Made by a program: the position numbers and the translations under genes. 49,714 nt of DNA, from contig NZ_JAAALA010000032.1 of the NCBI RefSeq assembly GCF_009905535.1, forward strand, positions 1 to 49,714, in the 5' to 3' direction. How positions within the stretch are numbered: the first letter of the stretch is position 1; the number at the start of each line of letters is the position of its first letter. The notes beneath the pieces are model-generated. The model saw only the letters and a program-made list of their open reading frames with translations, was not told the origin of the DNA and made no database searches. This DNA comes from Caulobacter sp. SLTY (lineage in GTDB: Bacteria > Pseudomonadota > Alphaproteobacteria > Caulobacterales > Caulobacteraceae). Of the stretch, positions 8,256 through 17,575 are shown piece after piece.

Positions 8256-8908
8256 CCTCCATCGCCGATAACCGCCGCGCCGTGCTGGAGCGGATCGCCA
8301 CCGCCGCCCGCGCCGCCGGGCGGGAGACGGACGATATCGCCCTTGTGGCGGTCTCCAAGCAGCAGCCGCAAGAGAAGATCGACGCCATGCTGGCCGCCGG
8401 CCAGCGGGTGTTCGGCGAGAACCGGGTGCAGGAGGCGGCCGGGCGCTGGGTGGACGGGCGACGCGAGGGGGTCGAGCTTCGGCTGATCGGGCCGTTGCAG
8501 AGCAACAAGGCGCGGGAGGCGGTGGCCCTGTTCGACGTCATCGAGACGGTCGATCGGGAAAAGCTGGCGGCGGTGCTGGCCGAGGAGATGGCGCGCAGCG
8601 GGCGGGCGGTTCGGCTCTACGTCCAGGTCAACACCGGCGAGGAGGTCCAGAAGGCGGGGATCGCGCCAGGCGAGGCGGACGGGTTCATCGCGGCCTGCCG
8701 CGAGCGATACGGCCTGACGGTCGAGGGGCTGATGTGCATCCCGCCGGAGACCGAGCCGGCCGGCCTGCATTTCGCCCTGCTGCGCCAGATCGCCGCGCGA
8801 AACGGGGTGGCCAAGCTCAGCATGGGGATGAGCGGCGACTATGAGACGGCGGTGCGGTTCGGCGCGACCAGCGTGCGGGTGGGGACCGCCCTGTTCGGAG
8901 CGCGGTAG
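8237..8908 (+). CDS. yggS: YggS/PLPBP family PLP-binding protein
   Basis: A 223-residue pyridoxal-phosphate homeostasis protein. This family binds PLP without a known catalytic reaction and buffers vitamin B6 and amino-acid pools. The cofactor lysine is Lys41 in VAVSKQQP, followed by the family block FGENRVQEA, then LIGPLQSNKAR (usual form HFIGxLQxNK), VQVNTGEEVQKAG, GLMCIPP and LSMGMSGDYETAVRFGATSVRVGTALFG, which carry the phosphate-binding residues. The start is GTG 8237. The gene is a stand-alone unit, divergent from the ThiE-like gene and ending 22 bases before the convergent phoB stop. Confidence 0.93.
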   Translation: MTRTEPSSIADNRRAVLERIATAARAAGRETDDIALVAVSKQQPQEKIDAMLAAGQRVFGENRVQEAAGRWVDGRREGVELRLIGPLQSNKAREAVALFDVIETVDREKLAAVLAEEMARSGRAVRLYVQVNTGEEVQKAGIAPGEADGFIAACRERYGLTVEGLMCIPPETEPAGLHFALLRQIAARNGVAKLSMGMSGDYETAVRFGATSVRVGTALFGAR

Positions 8909-8930
8909 GCGGGGCGGGCTGGCCGCTGGT

Positions 8931-9623
8931 TCAGCGTTCCATGTCGAGCGAGTAGCCCGCCGAACGCACCGTGCGGATGGGATCGATTTCCTTGCCTGTG
9001 TTCAGCGCCTTGCGCAGGCGGCCGATGTGGACATCCACGGTGCGGGCCTCGACGTAGACGTCGGAGCCCCAGACGGCGTCGAGGAGCTGTTCGCGGCTGA
9101 ACACGCGGCCAGGATGCTGGATCAGGTGATCGAGGAGGCGGAACTCGGTGGGGCCGAGGTGGACCTCGCGGCCGTCGCGCTTCACCCGGTGGGCGACGCG
9201 GTCGACCAGGATGTCGCCGTGGGCCAGGCGGTCGTCGGCCAGACCCGGGCGGATGCGGCGCAGGACGGCGCGGATGCGGGCCAGCAGTTCGGTCATCGAG
9301 AAGGGTTTGACCACATAGTCGTCCGCGCCGGTGTCGAGGCCGCGGATGCGGTCGCTCTCTTCGCCGCGGGCGGTCAGCATCAGGACCGGCAGGTTGCGGG
9401 TCTCGGTCTTCTGGCGCAGCCGCCGGCAGACCTCGATGCCGCTGACCTTGGGCAGCATCCAGTCGAGCAGCAGCAGGTCGGGCTTGGCCTCGTCGATGAC
9501 GATCAGGGCCTCCTCGCCGTCGCCGGCGACGGCCACCCGATAGCCCTCCTTCTCGAGGTTGTACTGCAGCAGGGTCGCCAGGGCGTCTTCATCCTCGGCA
9601 ATGACGATCGTGGGCGTGCTCAT
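8931..9623 (-). CDS. phoB: Phosphate regulon response regulator PhoB
   Basis: A 230-residue OmpR/PhoB-type regulator. The receiver has acidic residues DED at 11-13, phospho-acceptor Asp54 (LLLLDWMLP), the conserved Thr in LMLTARG and Lys in DDYVVKPFS. The winged-helix DNA-binding domain carries LGPTEFRLLDHL, GRVFSREQLLDAVWG and VDVHIGRLRKAL. PhoB activates phosphate-starvation genes by binding Pho boxes. It is the last gene of the pstC-pstA-pstB-phoU-phoB operon, overlapping phoU by ATGA. The sensor kinase PhoR is not next to it and not recognisable elsewhere in the window. Confidence 0.95.
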   Translation of the reverse strand: MSTPTIVIAEDEDALATLLQYNLEKEGYRVAVAGDGEEALIVIDEAKPDLLLLDWMLPKVSGIEVCRRLRQKTETRNLPVLMLTARGEESDRIRGLDTGADDYVVKPFSMTELLARIRAVLRRIRPGLADDRLAHGDILVDRVAHRVKRDGREVHLGPTEFRLLDHLIQHPGRVFSREQLLDAVWGSDVYVEARTVDVHIGRLRKALNTGKEIDPIRTVRSAGYSLDMER

Positions 9624-10309
9624 GTCAGGGTCTCACCCTTGGGGCGCTGGTCGGGCAGGTCTTCGCCGGTGATCTCGTAATGGACGATCTCGGCGATGTT
9701 GGTGGCGTGGTCGCCGATCCGCTCGAGGTTCTTGGCGACGAACAGCAGGTGGGCGCCCGGCGTGATCGTGCGGGGATCGCCCATCATGTAGGTCAGCAGT
9801 TCGCGGAACAGGCTCTCGTAGTGTTCGTCGACCTCGTCGTCGCGGGTCCAGACCGAGGTGGCGGCCTCCAGCTCGCTGGAGGTGTAGGCGTCGAGCACGT
9901 CCTTCAGCCGGCTGGAGACCAGCTTGCCCATGCGCTCGATGCTGCGGGTGACCGGGCCGGCCGGGTCGGTCTCGGCCAGGACCAGGGAGCGTTTGGCGAT
10001 GTTCTTGGCCAGGTCCCCGCAGCGCTCGAGGTTGGAAGCGATCTTCATCGCCGCCACGGTGCGGCGCAGGTCCACCGCCATCGGCTGGCGAAGGGCGATC
10101 AGCCGGATGGCGGCCCGCTCGATCTCCAGCTCCAGGGCGTCCAACCGAACGTCGCGCTCGACGATCTGGGCGGCCAGGGCCACGTCGCGGCGGGCGAAGG
10201 CGTTGACCGCGTCGGCCACCTGGGCTTCGGCGAGGCCGCCCATGCGGGCCACCTCGGCGGTCAGGTGGTTCAGTTCTTCCTCGTAGGAGGTGACGATGTG
10301 CTGTTGCAT
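9620..10309 (-). CDS. phoU: Phosphate transport regulator PhoU
   Basis: A 229-residue protein made of two PhoU three-helix repeats, acting as the link between the Pst transporter and the PhoR-PhoB signalling pair and as a negative regulator. Typical pieces are HIVTSYEEELNHL, QIVERDVRLDALELEIE, LRRTVAAMKIASNLERCGDLAKNIA and FVAKNLERIGDHATNIAE; the last two hold the E/DxxxD-type metal-binding motifs. I chose ATG 10309 (MQQHIVTS) because it matches the family N-terminus and has GAGG upstream; the frame stays open further to 10678 within pstB sequence. The stop overlaps the phoB start by four bases. Confidence 0.95.
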   Translation of the reverse strand: MQQHIVTSYEEELNHLTAEVARMGGLAEAQVADAVNAFARRDVALAAQIVERDVRLDALELEIERAAIRLIALRQPMAVDLRRTVAAMKIASNLERCGDLAKNIAKRSLVLAETDPAGPVTRSIERMGKLVSSRLKDVLDAYTSSELEAATSVWTRDDEVDEHYESLFRELLTYMMGDPRTITPGAHLLFVAKNLERIGDHATNIAEIVHYEITGEDLPDQRPKGETLT

Positions 10310-10320
10310 GGGGGGGAACC

Positions 10321-11160
10321 TCAGCCGAAGCGGCCGGTGATGTAGTCCTGGGTGCGTTTTTCCCGGGGGTTGGTGAAGATGTCCTCGGTCGAGCCCTGCT
10401 CGACCAGCTGGCCGAGGTGGAAGAAGGCGGTGCGTTGCGACACCCGCGCGGCCTGGGCCATCGAGTGGGTCACGATCACGATGCAGTACTGTCGGCGCAG
10501 CTCGTCGATCAGTTCCTCGATCCGGGCGGTGGCGATCGGGTCGAGCGCCGAGCAGGGCTCGTCCATCAGGATGACGCGGGGCTGCACGGCGATGGCGCGG
10601 GCGATGACCAGGCGTTGCTGCTGTCCGCCCGACAGGCTGGAGCCCGACTGGTGCAGCCGGTCGGACACCTCGTCCCACAGGCCGGCCTTCTTCAGCGAGG
10701 CCTCGACGATGGCTTCCAGCTCGGCCTTGCCATTGGCCAGGCCGTGGATGCGGGGGCCGTAGGCGACGTTCTCGAAGATCGACTTGGGGAAGGGGTTGGG
10801 CTTCTGGAACACCATGCCGACGCGCGAGCGCAGCACCACCGGGTCGACGGAGCGCGCGTTGACGTCCTCGCCGTCGATCTCGATGCGGCCGGTGACGCGG
10901 GCCCCCGGAATGGTGTCGTTCATCCGGTTGATGCAGCGCAGGAAGGTCGACTTGCCACAGCCGGACGGGCCGATGAAGGCGGTCACCGCCCGGTCGGGGA
11001 TGTCGATGCTGATGTCGTGAAGCGCCTGTTTGTCGCCATAGAAGGCGCTGACGCCCTGGCAGTGGATCTTCACCCCGGCGTTGGCGACAGGGGTGTGGGC
11101 GGCCACCGCCGGGGGGCGGAGCTGGGTGTCGTGGGGCAAAGGATTTCCTTCGGCGGCCAT
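10321..11160 (-). CDS. pstB: Phosphate ABC transporter ATP-binding protein PstB
   Basis: The 279-residue ATPase of the high-affinity phosphate importer, working at the inner face of the cytoplasmic membrane with PstA and PstC. Walker A is GPSGCGKST at residues 64-72, the Q-loop region is [17 protein letters not shown] (a PstB hallmark), the signature is LSGGQQQR, and Walker B is [13 protein letters not shown], followed by the H-loop VTHSM. An N-terminal extension of about 30 residues precedes the usual ABC domain. The gene sits four bases after pstA and eleven before phoU. Confidence 0.96.
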   Translation of the reverse strand: MAAEGNPLPHDTQLRPPAVAAHTPVANAGVKIHCQGVSAFYGDKQALHDISIDIPDRAVTAFIGPSGCGKSTFLRCINRMNDTIPGARVTGRIEIDGEDVNARSVDPVVLRSRVGMVFQKPNPFPKSIFENVAYGPRIHGLANGKAELEAIVEASLKKAGLWDEVSDRLHQSGSSLSGGQQQRLVIARAIAVQPRVILMDEPCSALDPIATARIEELIDELRRQYCIVIVTHSMAQAARVSQRTAFFHLGQLVEQGSTEDIFTNPREKRTQDYITGRFG

Positions 11161-11164
11161 GAAG

Positions 11165-12445
11165 CTACCACCTCTTCTCGAAGCGGCGGCGCAGGATCAC
11201 GGCCGTCGCATTCATCAGGATCATGAAGACCAGCAGCACGATGATGGCCCCGGCGGTGCGCTCATGGAAGGCCGCCTCGGCGGCGTTTTCCCAGATGAAC
11301 ACCTGTACGGGCAGCACGCTGGCGGCGCTGGCCAGGCTTTCGGGCAGGCCCGGGGTGAAGGCGACCATTCCGATCATCAGCAGCGGGGCGGTCTCGCCCA
11401 GGGCATGGGCGAGGGAGAGGATGATGCCGGTCATCACCCCCGGCGCGGCCTGGGGCAGGACGTGGTGGAAGACGGTCTGGGTGCGGCTGGCGCCCATGCC
11501 CAGCGCCGCTTCGCGGATCGAGGGCGGCACGGCCTTCAGCGCCGCGCGGGTCGCGATGATGATCGTCGGCAGGCTCATCAGGGCCAGCACCAGACCGCCG
11601 GTCAGCGGAGCCGAGCGGGGAAAGCCCAGCCAGTTGATGAAGAGAACGAGGCCCAGCAGGCCGTAGACGATGGAGGGCACGGCGGCGAGGTTGTTGATGT
11701 TGACCTCGATAAAGCCGCTGAGCCGGCCGCGCGGGGCGAACTCTTCCAGCCAGACGGCCGCCAGCACCCCCACCGGCACGGCGATAAAGGCGGCGACCAG
11801 CAGCATCAGGGCCGAGCCGACGACCGCCCCCAGCACCCCGGCCTGTTCCGGCTCGGTGGAGTCGGAGTTGGTGAAGAAGTCGCTGTTGAAGTGCGACCTG
11901 ACCAGGCCCTCGGCTTCCAGCCGGTCGAGCCAGTCGAGCTGGCGGTTGGAGAGCTTGCGGTCGGTTTCTGGAGTCGAGCGCTCGATCTCGCCCTTGTAGT
12001 AGAGGTCGGCGTTGGCCTTGACCGGGACCGTGAAGGTCAGGGTCGTGCCGATGACCTTGGGGTCGTCCTTGATGGCGCCCAGGATGCGGTAGCCGAGATC
12101 GCGGGAGACCAGGTCCATGGCCTCGCCCGAGGCCAGGCCGAGGGCGTCGTCCTGCACCTTCAGGCGCTTCAACAGGTTCTGGGCGGCGAGGTAGTCGAAA
12201 TTGTTGCCCTCGAGGTCGGCGCGGTCGATGCGGGCCGGGTCGAGGTAGACGCTGGTGGTGATCGAGTGGGTCCAGAACACCGTGTAGCCCTGCTGGACCA
12301 CCCGGGCGAGCAGGACGACCAGGAAGCCCAGGGCAATGACGATCGCCAGCTGGCCATAGAGCTTGAAACGGGCCTCGGCGGCGTGGCGCTGCTTCAGCCG
12401 CTTCTCGGAGAGGTCCCTGGAGGGAAGGTTGCGGGCGTCAGTCAT
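11165..12445 (-). CDS. pstA: Phosphate ABC transporter permease PstA
   Basis: A 426-residue membrane permease. The C-terminal part is the BPD-type transporter domain, with [10 protein letters not shown] and the EAA-like loop [23 protein letters not shown] that contacts PstB. The N-terminal 200 residues have one membrane helix ([15 protein letters not shown]) and a large presumed periplasmic region, the extension often found on alphaproteobacterial PstA (DUF3333 type). The ATG at 12445 overlaps the pstC stop by eight bases, indicating coupled translation. Confidence 0.94.
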   Translation of the reverse strand: MTDARNLPSRDLSEKRLKQRHAAEARFKLYGQLAIVIALGFLVVLLARVVQQGYTVFWTHSITTSVYLDPARIDRADLEGNNFDYLAAQNLLKRLKVQDDALGLASGEAMDLVSRDLGYRILGAIKDDPKVIGTTLTFTVPVKANADLYYKGEIERSTPETDRKLSNRQLDWLDRLEAEGLVRSHFNSDFFTNSDSTEPEQAGVLGAVVGSALMLLVAAFIAVPVGVLAAVWLEEFAPRGRLSGFIEVNINNLAAVPSIVYGLLGLVLFINWLGFPRSAPLTGGLVLALMSLPTIIIATRAALKAVPPSIREAALGMGASRTQTVFHHVLPQAAPGVMTGIILSLAHALGETAPLLMIGMVAFTPGLPESLASAASVLPVQVFIWENAAEAAFHERTAGAIIVLLVFMILMNATAVILRRRFEKRW

Positions 12446-13874
12446 AGGCCTGCCGGTACTTCTGCACGATGCGCAGGGCGATGATGTTGAGCACCAGGGT
12501 GACGCCGAACAGCGTCAAGCCCAGGCCAAAGGCGGCCAAGGTGCGGGGGCTGTCGAACTCCTGGTCGCCGGTGAGCAGTTCGACCATCTGGCGGGTGACG
12601 GTGGTCACGGAGTCCAGCGGGTTGGCGGTGATCCGGGCCTGGCTGCCGGCGGCCATGGTGACGATCATCGTCTCGCCCACGGCCCGGCTGATGGCCAGCA
12701 GCATGGCGCCCATGACGCCGGGCAGGGCGGCGGGCAGGATGACCCGCTTCACCGTCTCCGACTTGGTGGCGCCCATGGCGTAGCTGCCGTCGCGCAGGGA
12801 CTGGGGCACGGCGTTGATAATGTCGTCGGAGAGGCTGGAGATGTAGGGGATCAGCATGATGCCCATCACCACCCCGGCGGTCAGGGCCATCTCGTTCTGA
12901 ACGGCCATAAGGTACTGGCCGAGCGGGTCCAGCGGGCCCTCGGCCAGCCAGCTGCCGATCCAGTTGAAGAAGCCGCGGAACAGCGGCCCGACGGTCAGCG
13001 CCGCGAAGAAGCCGTAGACCACGGTCGGCACCCCGGCGAGGATCTCCAGCAGCGGCTTGATGACGCCCCGCGTGGTGCGGCCGGCGTATTCCGACAGGTA
13101 GATGGCGCAGAACAGCCCGACGGGCGCGGCCACGCACATGGCCACGATCATCACCAGGAACGTGCCGGCGAACAGCGGCACGGCCCCGAAGGCGCCCTTG
13201 GCGGCCACCTGGTCCTCGCGCATGGCGATCTGCGGCTGCCACTGCAGGCCGAACAGGAAGTCGAGCGGGGGAACGGAGGCGAAGAAACGCATCGCCTCGT
13301 AGAGCAGGCTGGCGACAATGCCGATCGTGGTCAGCACGGCGATGGCCGAGCAGGCCATCAGGGCGATGTTGATCCAGCCCTCGACCTGGTTGCGGGCGCG
13401 CAGGGTCGGCGAGATGCGCGGCCAGGCCAGCAGGAAGCCGCCCAGCGCCAGCACCCCGGCCAGGGCCAGGGCGGCGAAGGCGGAGAAGCCGTTGTACTGC
13501 CGCGCCTGCTCGGCCTTCTGTTCGAGGGCGGCGCGCTGTTCGGGCGTCCATTGGATGGCGGTGGTCGGCTCGCCCCTGGCCAGGGACTGGGCGTCGTTCC
13601 AGAAGGCCTGGGCCGTCTCGGACGGCAGGCTGGCGACGGCGGCCGGCGGATCGGCGGCGATCAGCGCCTCGCCCAGGCGCGGGCCGGCGGTGAGGAACAG
13701 CAGAAGGATCAGGGCGGCCGGAATCCCGGTCCACAGCGCCACCCAGGTTCCGTAGTAGCCGGGCAGCGAATGCAGCCGCTCGCCGCCGGCCAGCGCCGAG
13801 GCGCGGCGGCGGCCCAGCCACCAGACTCCGACCGAGAAGGCCAGGAGCAGGGCGAAGGCGAGGGTGAAACTCAT
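12438..13874 (-). CDS. pstC: Phosphate ABC transporter permease PstC
   Basis: A 478-residue membrane protein and first gene of the operon. It starts with a hydrophobic helix (MSFTLAFALLLAFSVGVWWLG), has a second helix near residue 45-65 and a periplasmic stretch, and then the permease domain with TTRGVIKPLLEILAGVPTVV and the EAA-like loop RDGSYAMGATKSETVKRVILPAALPG. ATG 13874 is chosen because it begins the family-like hydrophobic N-terminus and lies about 70 bases after the Pho box; the frame is open upstream through the promoter region to 14009. No periplasmic phosphate-binding protein PstS accompanies it here. Confidence 0.93.
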   Translation of the reverse strand: MSFTLAFALLLAFSVGVWWLGRRRASALAGGERLHSLPGYYGTWVALWTGIPAALILLLFLTAGPRLGEALIAADPPAAVASLPSETAQAFWNDAQSLARGEPTTAIQWTPEQRAALEQKAEQARQYNGFSAFAALALAGVLALGGFLLAWPRISPTLRARNQVEGWINIALMACSAIAVLTTIGIVASLLYEAMRFFASVPPLDFLFGLQWQPQIAMREDQVAAKGAFGAVPLFAGTFLVMIVAMCVAAPVGLFCAIYLSEYAGRTTRGVIKPLLEILAGVPTVVYGFFAALTVGPLFRGFFNWIGSWLAEGPLDPLGQYLMAVQNEMALTAGVVMGIMLIPYISSLSDDIINAVPQSLRDGSYAMGATKSETVKRVILPAALPGVMGAMLLAISRAVGETMIVTMAAGSQARITANPLDSVTTVTRQMVELLTGDQEFDSPRTLAAFGLGLTLFGVTLVLNIIALRIVQKYRQAYD

Positions 13875-13942
13875 GACATTCCGGAGAATCGTGCGCCAAG
13901 GCCGCGCGTGAGGCTCCCATGCCCGGCCATTGCTGGCCTTAC

Positions 13943-13971
13943 ACGACATTTCAGTGACAACTTGGTGACAG
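13943..13971 (-). promoter_or_regulatory. Pho box (three heptads) upstream of pstC
   Basis: On the minus strand three 7-base direct repeats follow each other with an 11-base period: CTGTCAC (13971-13965), TTGTCAC (13960-13954) and ATGTCGT (13949-13943), with 4-base spacers CAAG and TGAA. The known Pho box is built of CTGTCAT-type heptads in this spacing, one PhoB monomer per heptad. The position about 70 bases before the pstC start fits activation of the pst operon. The divergent purD start is 46 bases on the other side. Confidence 0.88.
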
Positions 13972-14017
13972 TGAGGGCGGTTGACCGGCGGGGCCGCTTC
14001 AAGCGACACCGCGCCGT

Positions 14018-15283
14018 ATGAACGTCCTCCTCGTCGGATTCGGCGGGCGCGAGCATGCGCTGGCCTGGAAGATCGTCCAGTCGCCCATGCTGACCCGGCT
14101 GGTCGCCGCCCCGGGCAATCCCGGCATCGCCGACCTCTGCGAAACGCGGGCGGTGAAAGCCGACGACGTGGCCGGGCTGCTGAGCCTGGCGCGGGAGATC
14201 GCCGCCGACCTGGTGGTGGTCGGTCCCGAGGTGGCGCTGGAGGCGGGGCTGGCCGATGCGCTGGCCGAGGCGGGGATCGCCTGTTTCGGGCCGAGCCGGT
14301 CGGCGGCCCGGCTGGAAACCTCCAAGGCCTTCACCAAGGACTTCTGCCAGCGGCACGGCCTGCCCACGGCCGCGTACCGCGTGTTCGAGGACACGGAGGC
14401 GGCCTCCGGTTTCCTCGACAGCCTGACGGCGCCTTTCGTGATCAAGGCCGACGGCCTGGCGGCCGGCAAGGGCGTGGTGATCGCCCAGGATCGCGCCGAG
14501 GCCGACGCGGCGGTGCTCGACATGCTGGGCGGCCGGTTTGGCTCGGCCGGGGCGCGGGTGGTGATCGAGGAATTCATGGTCGGCGAGGAGGCGTCGCTGT
14601 TCGCCCTCTGCGACGGGACCGGCGCGGTGCTGTTCGGCCAGGCGCAGGACCACAAGCGGGCCTATGACGGAGACGAGGGCCCCAACACCGGCGGCATGGG
14701 CACCTACAGCCCGGCGCCGGTGCTGACCGATGCGCTCATCCAGCAGGCCTTCGAGGAACTCATCGCGCCGACCGTGCGCGGCATGGCCGAGGAGGGCAAT
14801 CCCTACGTCGGCGTGCTGTACGCGGGGCTGATGCTGACCGAGCAAGGTCCCAAGCTGGTCGAGTACAACGCCCGCTTCGGCGACCCCGAATGCCAGGTGC
14901 TCATGCTGCGGCTGGCTGACGACATCCTCCCATGGCTGGAGGCCGCCGCGAAAGGCCAGCTGTCGCGCCTGTCCGGCCCCAGCTGGCGCGAGGAGGCGGC
15001 GGTGTGCGTGGTAATGGCCGCCGACGGCTATCCCGACAGCCCGGTCAGCGGGGCGGTGATCCGCGGCGCGGGCGCCGACTTCGGGGGCGAGGCGGTGGTC
15101 TTCCACGCCGGGACAAAGCGCGATGAGGACGGAACCCTGCGGTCGGCCGGCGGCCGGGTGCTCAACGTCTGCGCCCTGGGCGCGACCCTGCACGAGGCGC
15201 GGGACCTGGCCTATGCCGCTGTGGGCGCCATCGACTTCCCCGGCGGCTTCCATCGCAGCGATATCGGCTGGCGAGCGCTGTAG
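14018..15283 (+). CDS. purD: Phosphoribosylamine-glycine ligase PurD
   Basis: A 421-residue ATP-grasp enzyme that joins phosphoribosylamine and glycine in the second step of purine synthesis, in the cytoplasm. Family blocks are complete: MNVLLVGFGGREHALAW and PGNPGI at the N-terminal substrate site, the ATP-grasp stretch KADGLAAGKGVV, then EEFMVGEEASLFALCDG, QDHKRAYDGDEGPNTGGMG, and VEYNARFGDPECQ with the metal-binding acidic residues. The ATG at 14018 is the natural start. The gene stands alone, divergent from pstC, close to the Pho box but with its own promoter unidentified. Confidence 0.97.
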   Translation: MNVLLVGFGGREHALAWKIVQSPMLTRLVAAPGNPGIADLCETRAVKADDVAGLLSLAREIAADLVVVGPEVALEAGLADALAEAGIACFGPSRSAARLETSKAFTKDFCQRHGLPTAAYRVFEDTEAASGFLDSLTAPFVIKADGLAAGKGVVIAQDRAEADAAVLDMLGGRFGSAGARVVIEEFMVGEEASLFALCDGTGAVLFGQAQDHKRAYDGDEGPNTGGMGTYSPAPVLTDALIQQAFEELIAPTVRGMAEEGNPYVGVLYAGLMLTEQGPKLVEYNARFGDPECQVLMLRLADDILPWLEAAAKGQLSRLSGPSWREEAAVCVVMAADGYPDSPVSGAVIRGAGADFGGEAVVFHAGTKRDEDGTLRSAGGRVLNVCALGATLHEARDLAYAAVGAIDFPGGFHRSDIGWRAL

Positions 15284-15341
15284 AGTTGCAGCCACCGGCC
15301 GTTTGCTGCGTTAGGCTCGCGCCAGACCTTCCGGGACCCTC

Positions 15342-16850
15342 ATGAGCCGCACAGACAGCCTTCTGATCCCCGGCGAAACCTGCTGGCGCATCGACCAGGC
15401 CGACCGCGCCTCGTTTCTGGTCGACGGAGCCGACTATTTCGCCGCTGTGAAGTCCGCGATGCTCAGCGCCAAGCAGTCAATCTGGCTGCTGGCCTGGGTG
15501 TTCGATCCCCTGACGCGCTTCGAGCCGGACCGTATCGAGCGCAGCCGGGATCCGGCCAATCCCGACCGCCTGGGTCTGCTGCTCCGGCGCCTGGCGGTGC
15601 TCAACCCGGCGCTGGATGTCCGCATCCTCGCCTGGGACATGCCGCCGCTGATGGCCTTCACGCAGCGGTTTCCGGGCCAGCGGGCCAAGGCGGCGTTCAA
15701 GGGCTCTCCGGTCAAGTTCCGCCTGGACAACTCCCTGCCCAATAGCGCCTGCCACCACCAGAAGGTGCTGATCGTCGATGGCCGGCTCTGCTTCATCAGC
15801 GGCGGGGATCTGGGCGCCGACCGCTGGGACACCTGCGACCACCTGGACGAGGACCCGCACCGTCGCCTGCCGTGGGGCCAGCGCTATCCGGCCCGGCATG
15901 ACGTCGCCCTGATGGCCGAGGGACCGATCGCCCAGGCCGCCGGCCAGCTGTTCGTCGATCGCTGGACGCGCGCCGATTGCGGCTATCTGGAGGTTCCCGA
16001 GCCGGCCGAAGAAAGCGTCTGGCCCGACGGATTCGCCGAGGACCTGGTCAAGGTCGACGTCGCCCTGACCCGCACCGAGCCCAACTGGAAGGATCACCAG
16101 GGAACGAAGGAGGGCCTGCGGCTTCACCTGGACTGCATCGCCCAGGCGCGGCGGACCATCTTCCTTGAGAACCAGTACCTGGCCTCGCCGCTGATCGTCT
16201 CGGCGCTCTGCCGGCGGCTGGAGGAGCCGGACGGACCGGAGGTGATCGCCATCGGACCGAGCTCCAGTCCCAGCTTCTTCGACCGGATGACCATGGACAG
16301 CGCCCGCCACGCGGCCATCAACCGGCTGGAGCAGTCGGACCTGCACAACCGCTTCCGCGCCTTCACCGCCCGCACGGCCCATGACGAGCCGATCATCGTC
16401 CACTCCAAGGTGTCGATCTTCGACGACCGGCTGCTCCGCATCGGCTCGGCCAACCTCAACAACCGCTCGGGCGGGCTGGACACCGAGGTCGACGCGGTCA
16501 TCGAGGCCGGCGACAGCTCCGAGAGCGCTGAGACCCGGCGCACCATCGCCGCCTTCCGCACCCTGCTGATCGGCCACTACTTCGGACGGGGTCTGGCGGA
16601 GACCCAGGAAGCGATCCGCGAAACGGGCTCGGTGGCCGGGGCCATTGACGCCCTCGACGGTCACCCCCGCCGCCTGCTGCCGGTGGATCGAACGCCGATC
16701 GAACGGCTGGGGCGGCTGGTGGCCGGCTGGAGTCTGGGTGATCCCCTGGCCCCGTCGGACGCCTGGCGGCCCTGGACGCGGCGCCACTGCATCCAGGTGG
16801 CGATGGAGGAAAACGGCCTTCCGCCCCTGACCAAGCCTCGGAAGGGTTAG
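15342..16850 (+). CDS. Phospholipase D family phosphatidyltransferase
   Basis: A 502-residue phospholipase D superfamily enzyme with both HKD motifs: HHQKVLIVDGRLCFISGGD near residue 138 and VHSKVSIFDDRLLRIGSANLNNRS near residue 352. The intervening LENQYLASPLI block is also typical. Likely substrates are phospholipids, as a phospholipase D or a cardiolipin-synthase-like transferase. No N-terminal membrane helices are seen, unlike the long cardiolipin synthases, so it is probably soluble or peripheral. It converges on an EEP-family gene with overlapping stop codons; in E. coli clsB (ybhO) also neighbours an EEP gene (ybhP), which hints at a shared membrane-lipid role. Confidence 0.87.
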   Translation: MSRTDSLLIPGETCWRIDQADRASFLVDGADYFAAVKSAMLSAKQSIWLLAWVFDPLTRFEPDRIERSRDPANPDRLGLLLRRLAVLNPALDVRILAWDMPPLMAFTQRFPGQRAKAAFKGSPVKFRLDNSLPNSACHHQKVLIVDGRLCFISGGDLGADRWDTCDHLDEDPHRRLPWGQRYPARHDVALMAEGPIAQAAGQLFVDRWTRADCGYLEVPEPAEESVWPDGFAEDLVKVDVALTRTEPNWKDHQGTKEGLRLHLDCIAQARRTIFLENQYLASPLIVSALCRRLEEPDGPEVIAIGPSSSPSFFDRMTMDSARHAAINRLEQSDLHNRFRAFTARTAHDEPIIVHSKVSIFDDRLLRIGSANLNNRSGGLDTEVDAVIEAGDSSESAETRRTIAAFRTLLIGHYFGRGLAETQEAIRETGSVAGAIDALDGHPRRLLPVDRTPIERLGRLVAGWSLGDPLAPSDAWRPWTRRHCIQVAMEENGLPPLTKPRKG

Positions 16851-17575
16851 ACCTCGATATCCACGATAAGCGGCAGGTGGTCCGAAGCCTTGCGGGCCTC
16901 CAGGTCAAACGGGGATTCGACCCGCTTCACCGTGATCCCCTTCGAAACGAACACATGGTCGATCCGCATGAACGGGAAGGCCGAAGGATAGGTTGACATC
17001 GGCGCCCCGGGCCACATCAGCTGGGCATCCTGGATGGCCGCCGCCAGGATCCGGTAGGGCGCGTTAAACGGGGTGGCGTTGAAGTCGCCCATCAGCACGG
17101 CTGGCGCTATGAACGCCTCGTCGGCCATCCAGTCCCCGACCAGGGCGGTCGCCTGCTTCTTCTGCTCCTGGGGCACGAGGCCAAGGTGGGTGTTGATCAC
17201 CTGCAGTTCGCGGCCATCGGGCAAGGTCACGGCAATCCACACCGCCCCGCGCGGCTCGAGCGCCCGGATTTTCGGATAGCCCGGCAGGGGCCCGGCCCGC
17301 ACCAGCCGCTCGGGCAGGTGGGTCATCAGGGCGTCGCCGTAGCGCTCCTCCTCGATATGCATGGCGGCGTTGAAGTGGCTGCGCATCTCCACCAGCTGGG
17401 CCAGCCGGTGGGCCTGGTCCACCCCGCCGGTGCGCCGGCGGCCGACGTCCAGTTCCTGCAGGCCGACGATGTCCGGCTTGGCGGCCGCGATCACCCGCGC
17501 GCAGCGTTCCACGTCCAGCCGCTTGTCCACGCCCACGCAGCGGTGGACGTTCCAGGTCATCAAACGAAGCTTCAT
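16847..17575 (-). CDS. Endonuclease/exonuclease/phosphatase family protein
   Basis: A 242-residue protein of the EEP (DNase I-like) fold. Catalytic motifs are visible: TWNVHRC (Asn), VGLQELD (Glu), NTHLGL (His), MGDFNATPFN (Asp, Asn), RIDHVFVS (Asp) and the terminal SDHLPLIVDI (His). Enzymes of this family cut phosphodiester bonds in nucleic acids, phosphoinositides or sphingolipids; the substrate cannot be told from sequence. No signal peptide is visible. It is the last gene of the metX-metW unit, its ATG overlapping the metW stop (ATGA), and it converges with the phospholipase D gene. Confidence 0.88.
   Translation of the reverse strand: MKLRLMTWNVHRCVGVDKRLDVERCARVIAAAKPDIVGLQELDVGRRRTGGVDQAHRLAQLVEMRSHFNAAMHIEEERYGDALMTHLPERLVRAGPLPGYPKIRALEPRGAVWIAVTLPDGRELQVINTHLGLVPQEQKKQATALVGDWMADEAFIAPAVLMGDFNATPFNAPYRILAAAIQDAQLMWPGAPMSTYPSAFPFMRIDHVFVSKGITVKRVESPFDLEARKASDHLPLIVDIEV

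Noticed and set aside
12363..14021. Plus-strand open frame opposite pstC, and further ones opposite pstA/pstB
   Set aside because: Antisense shadows; pstC and pstA proteins are clear.
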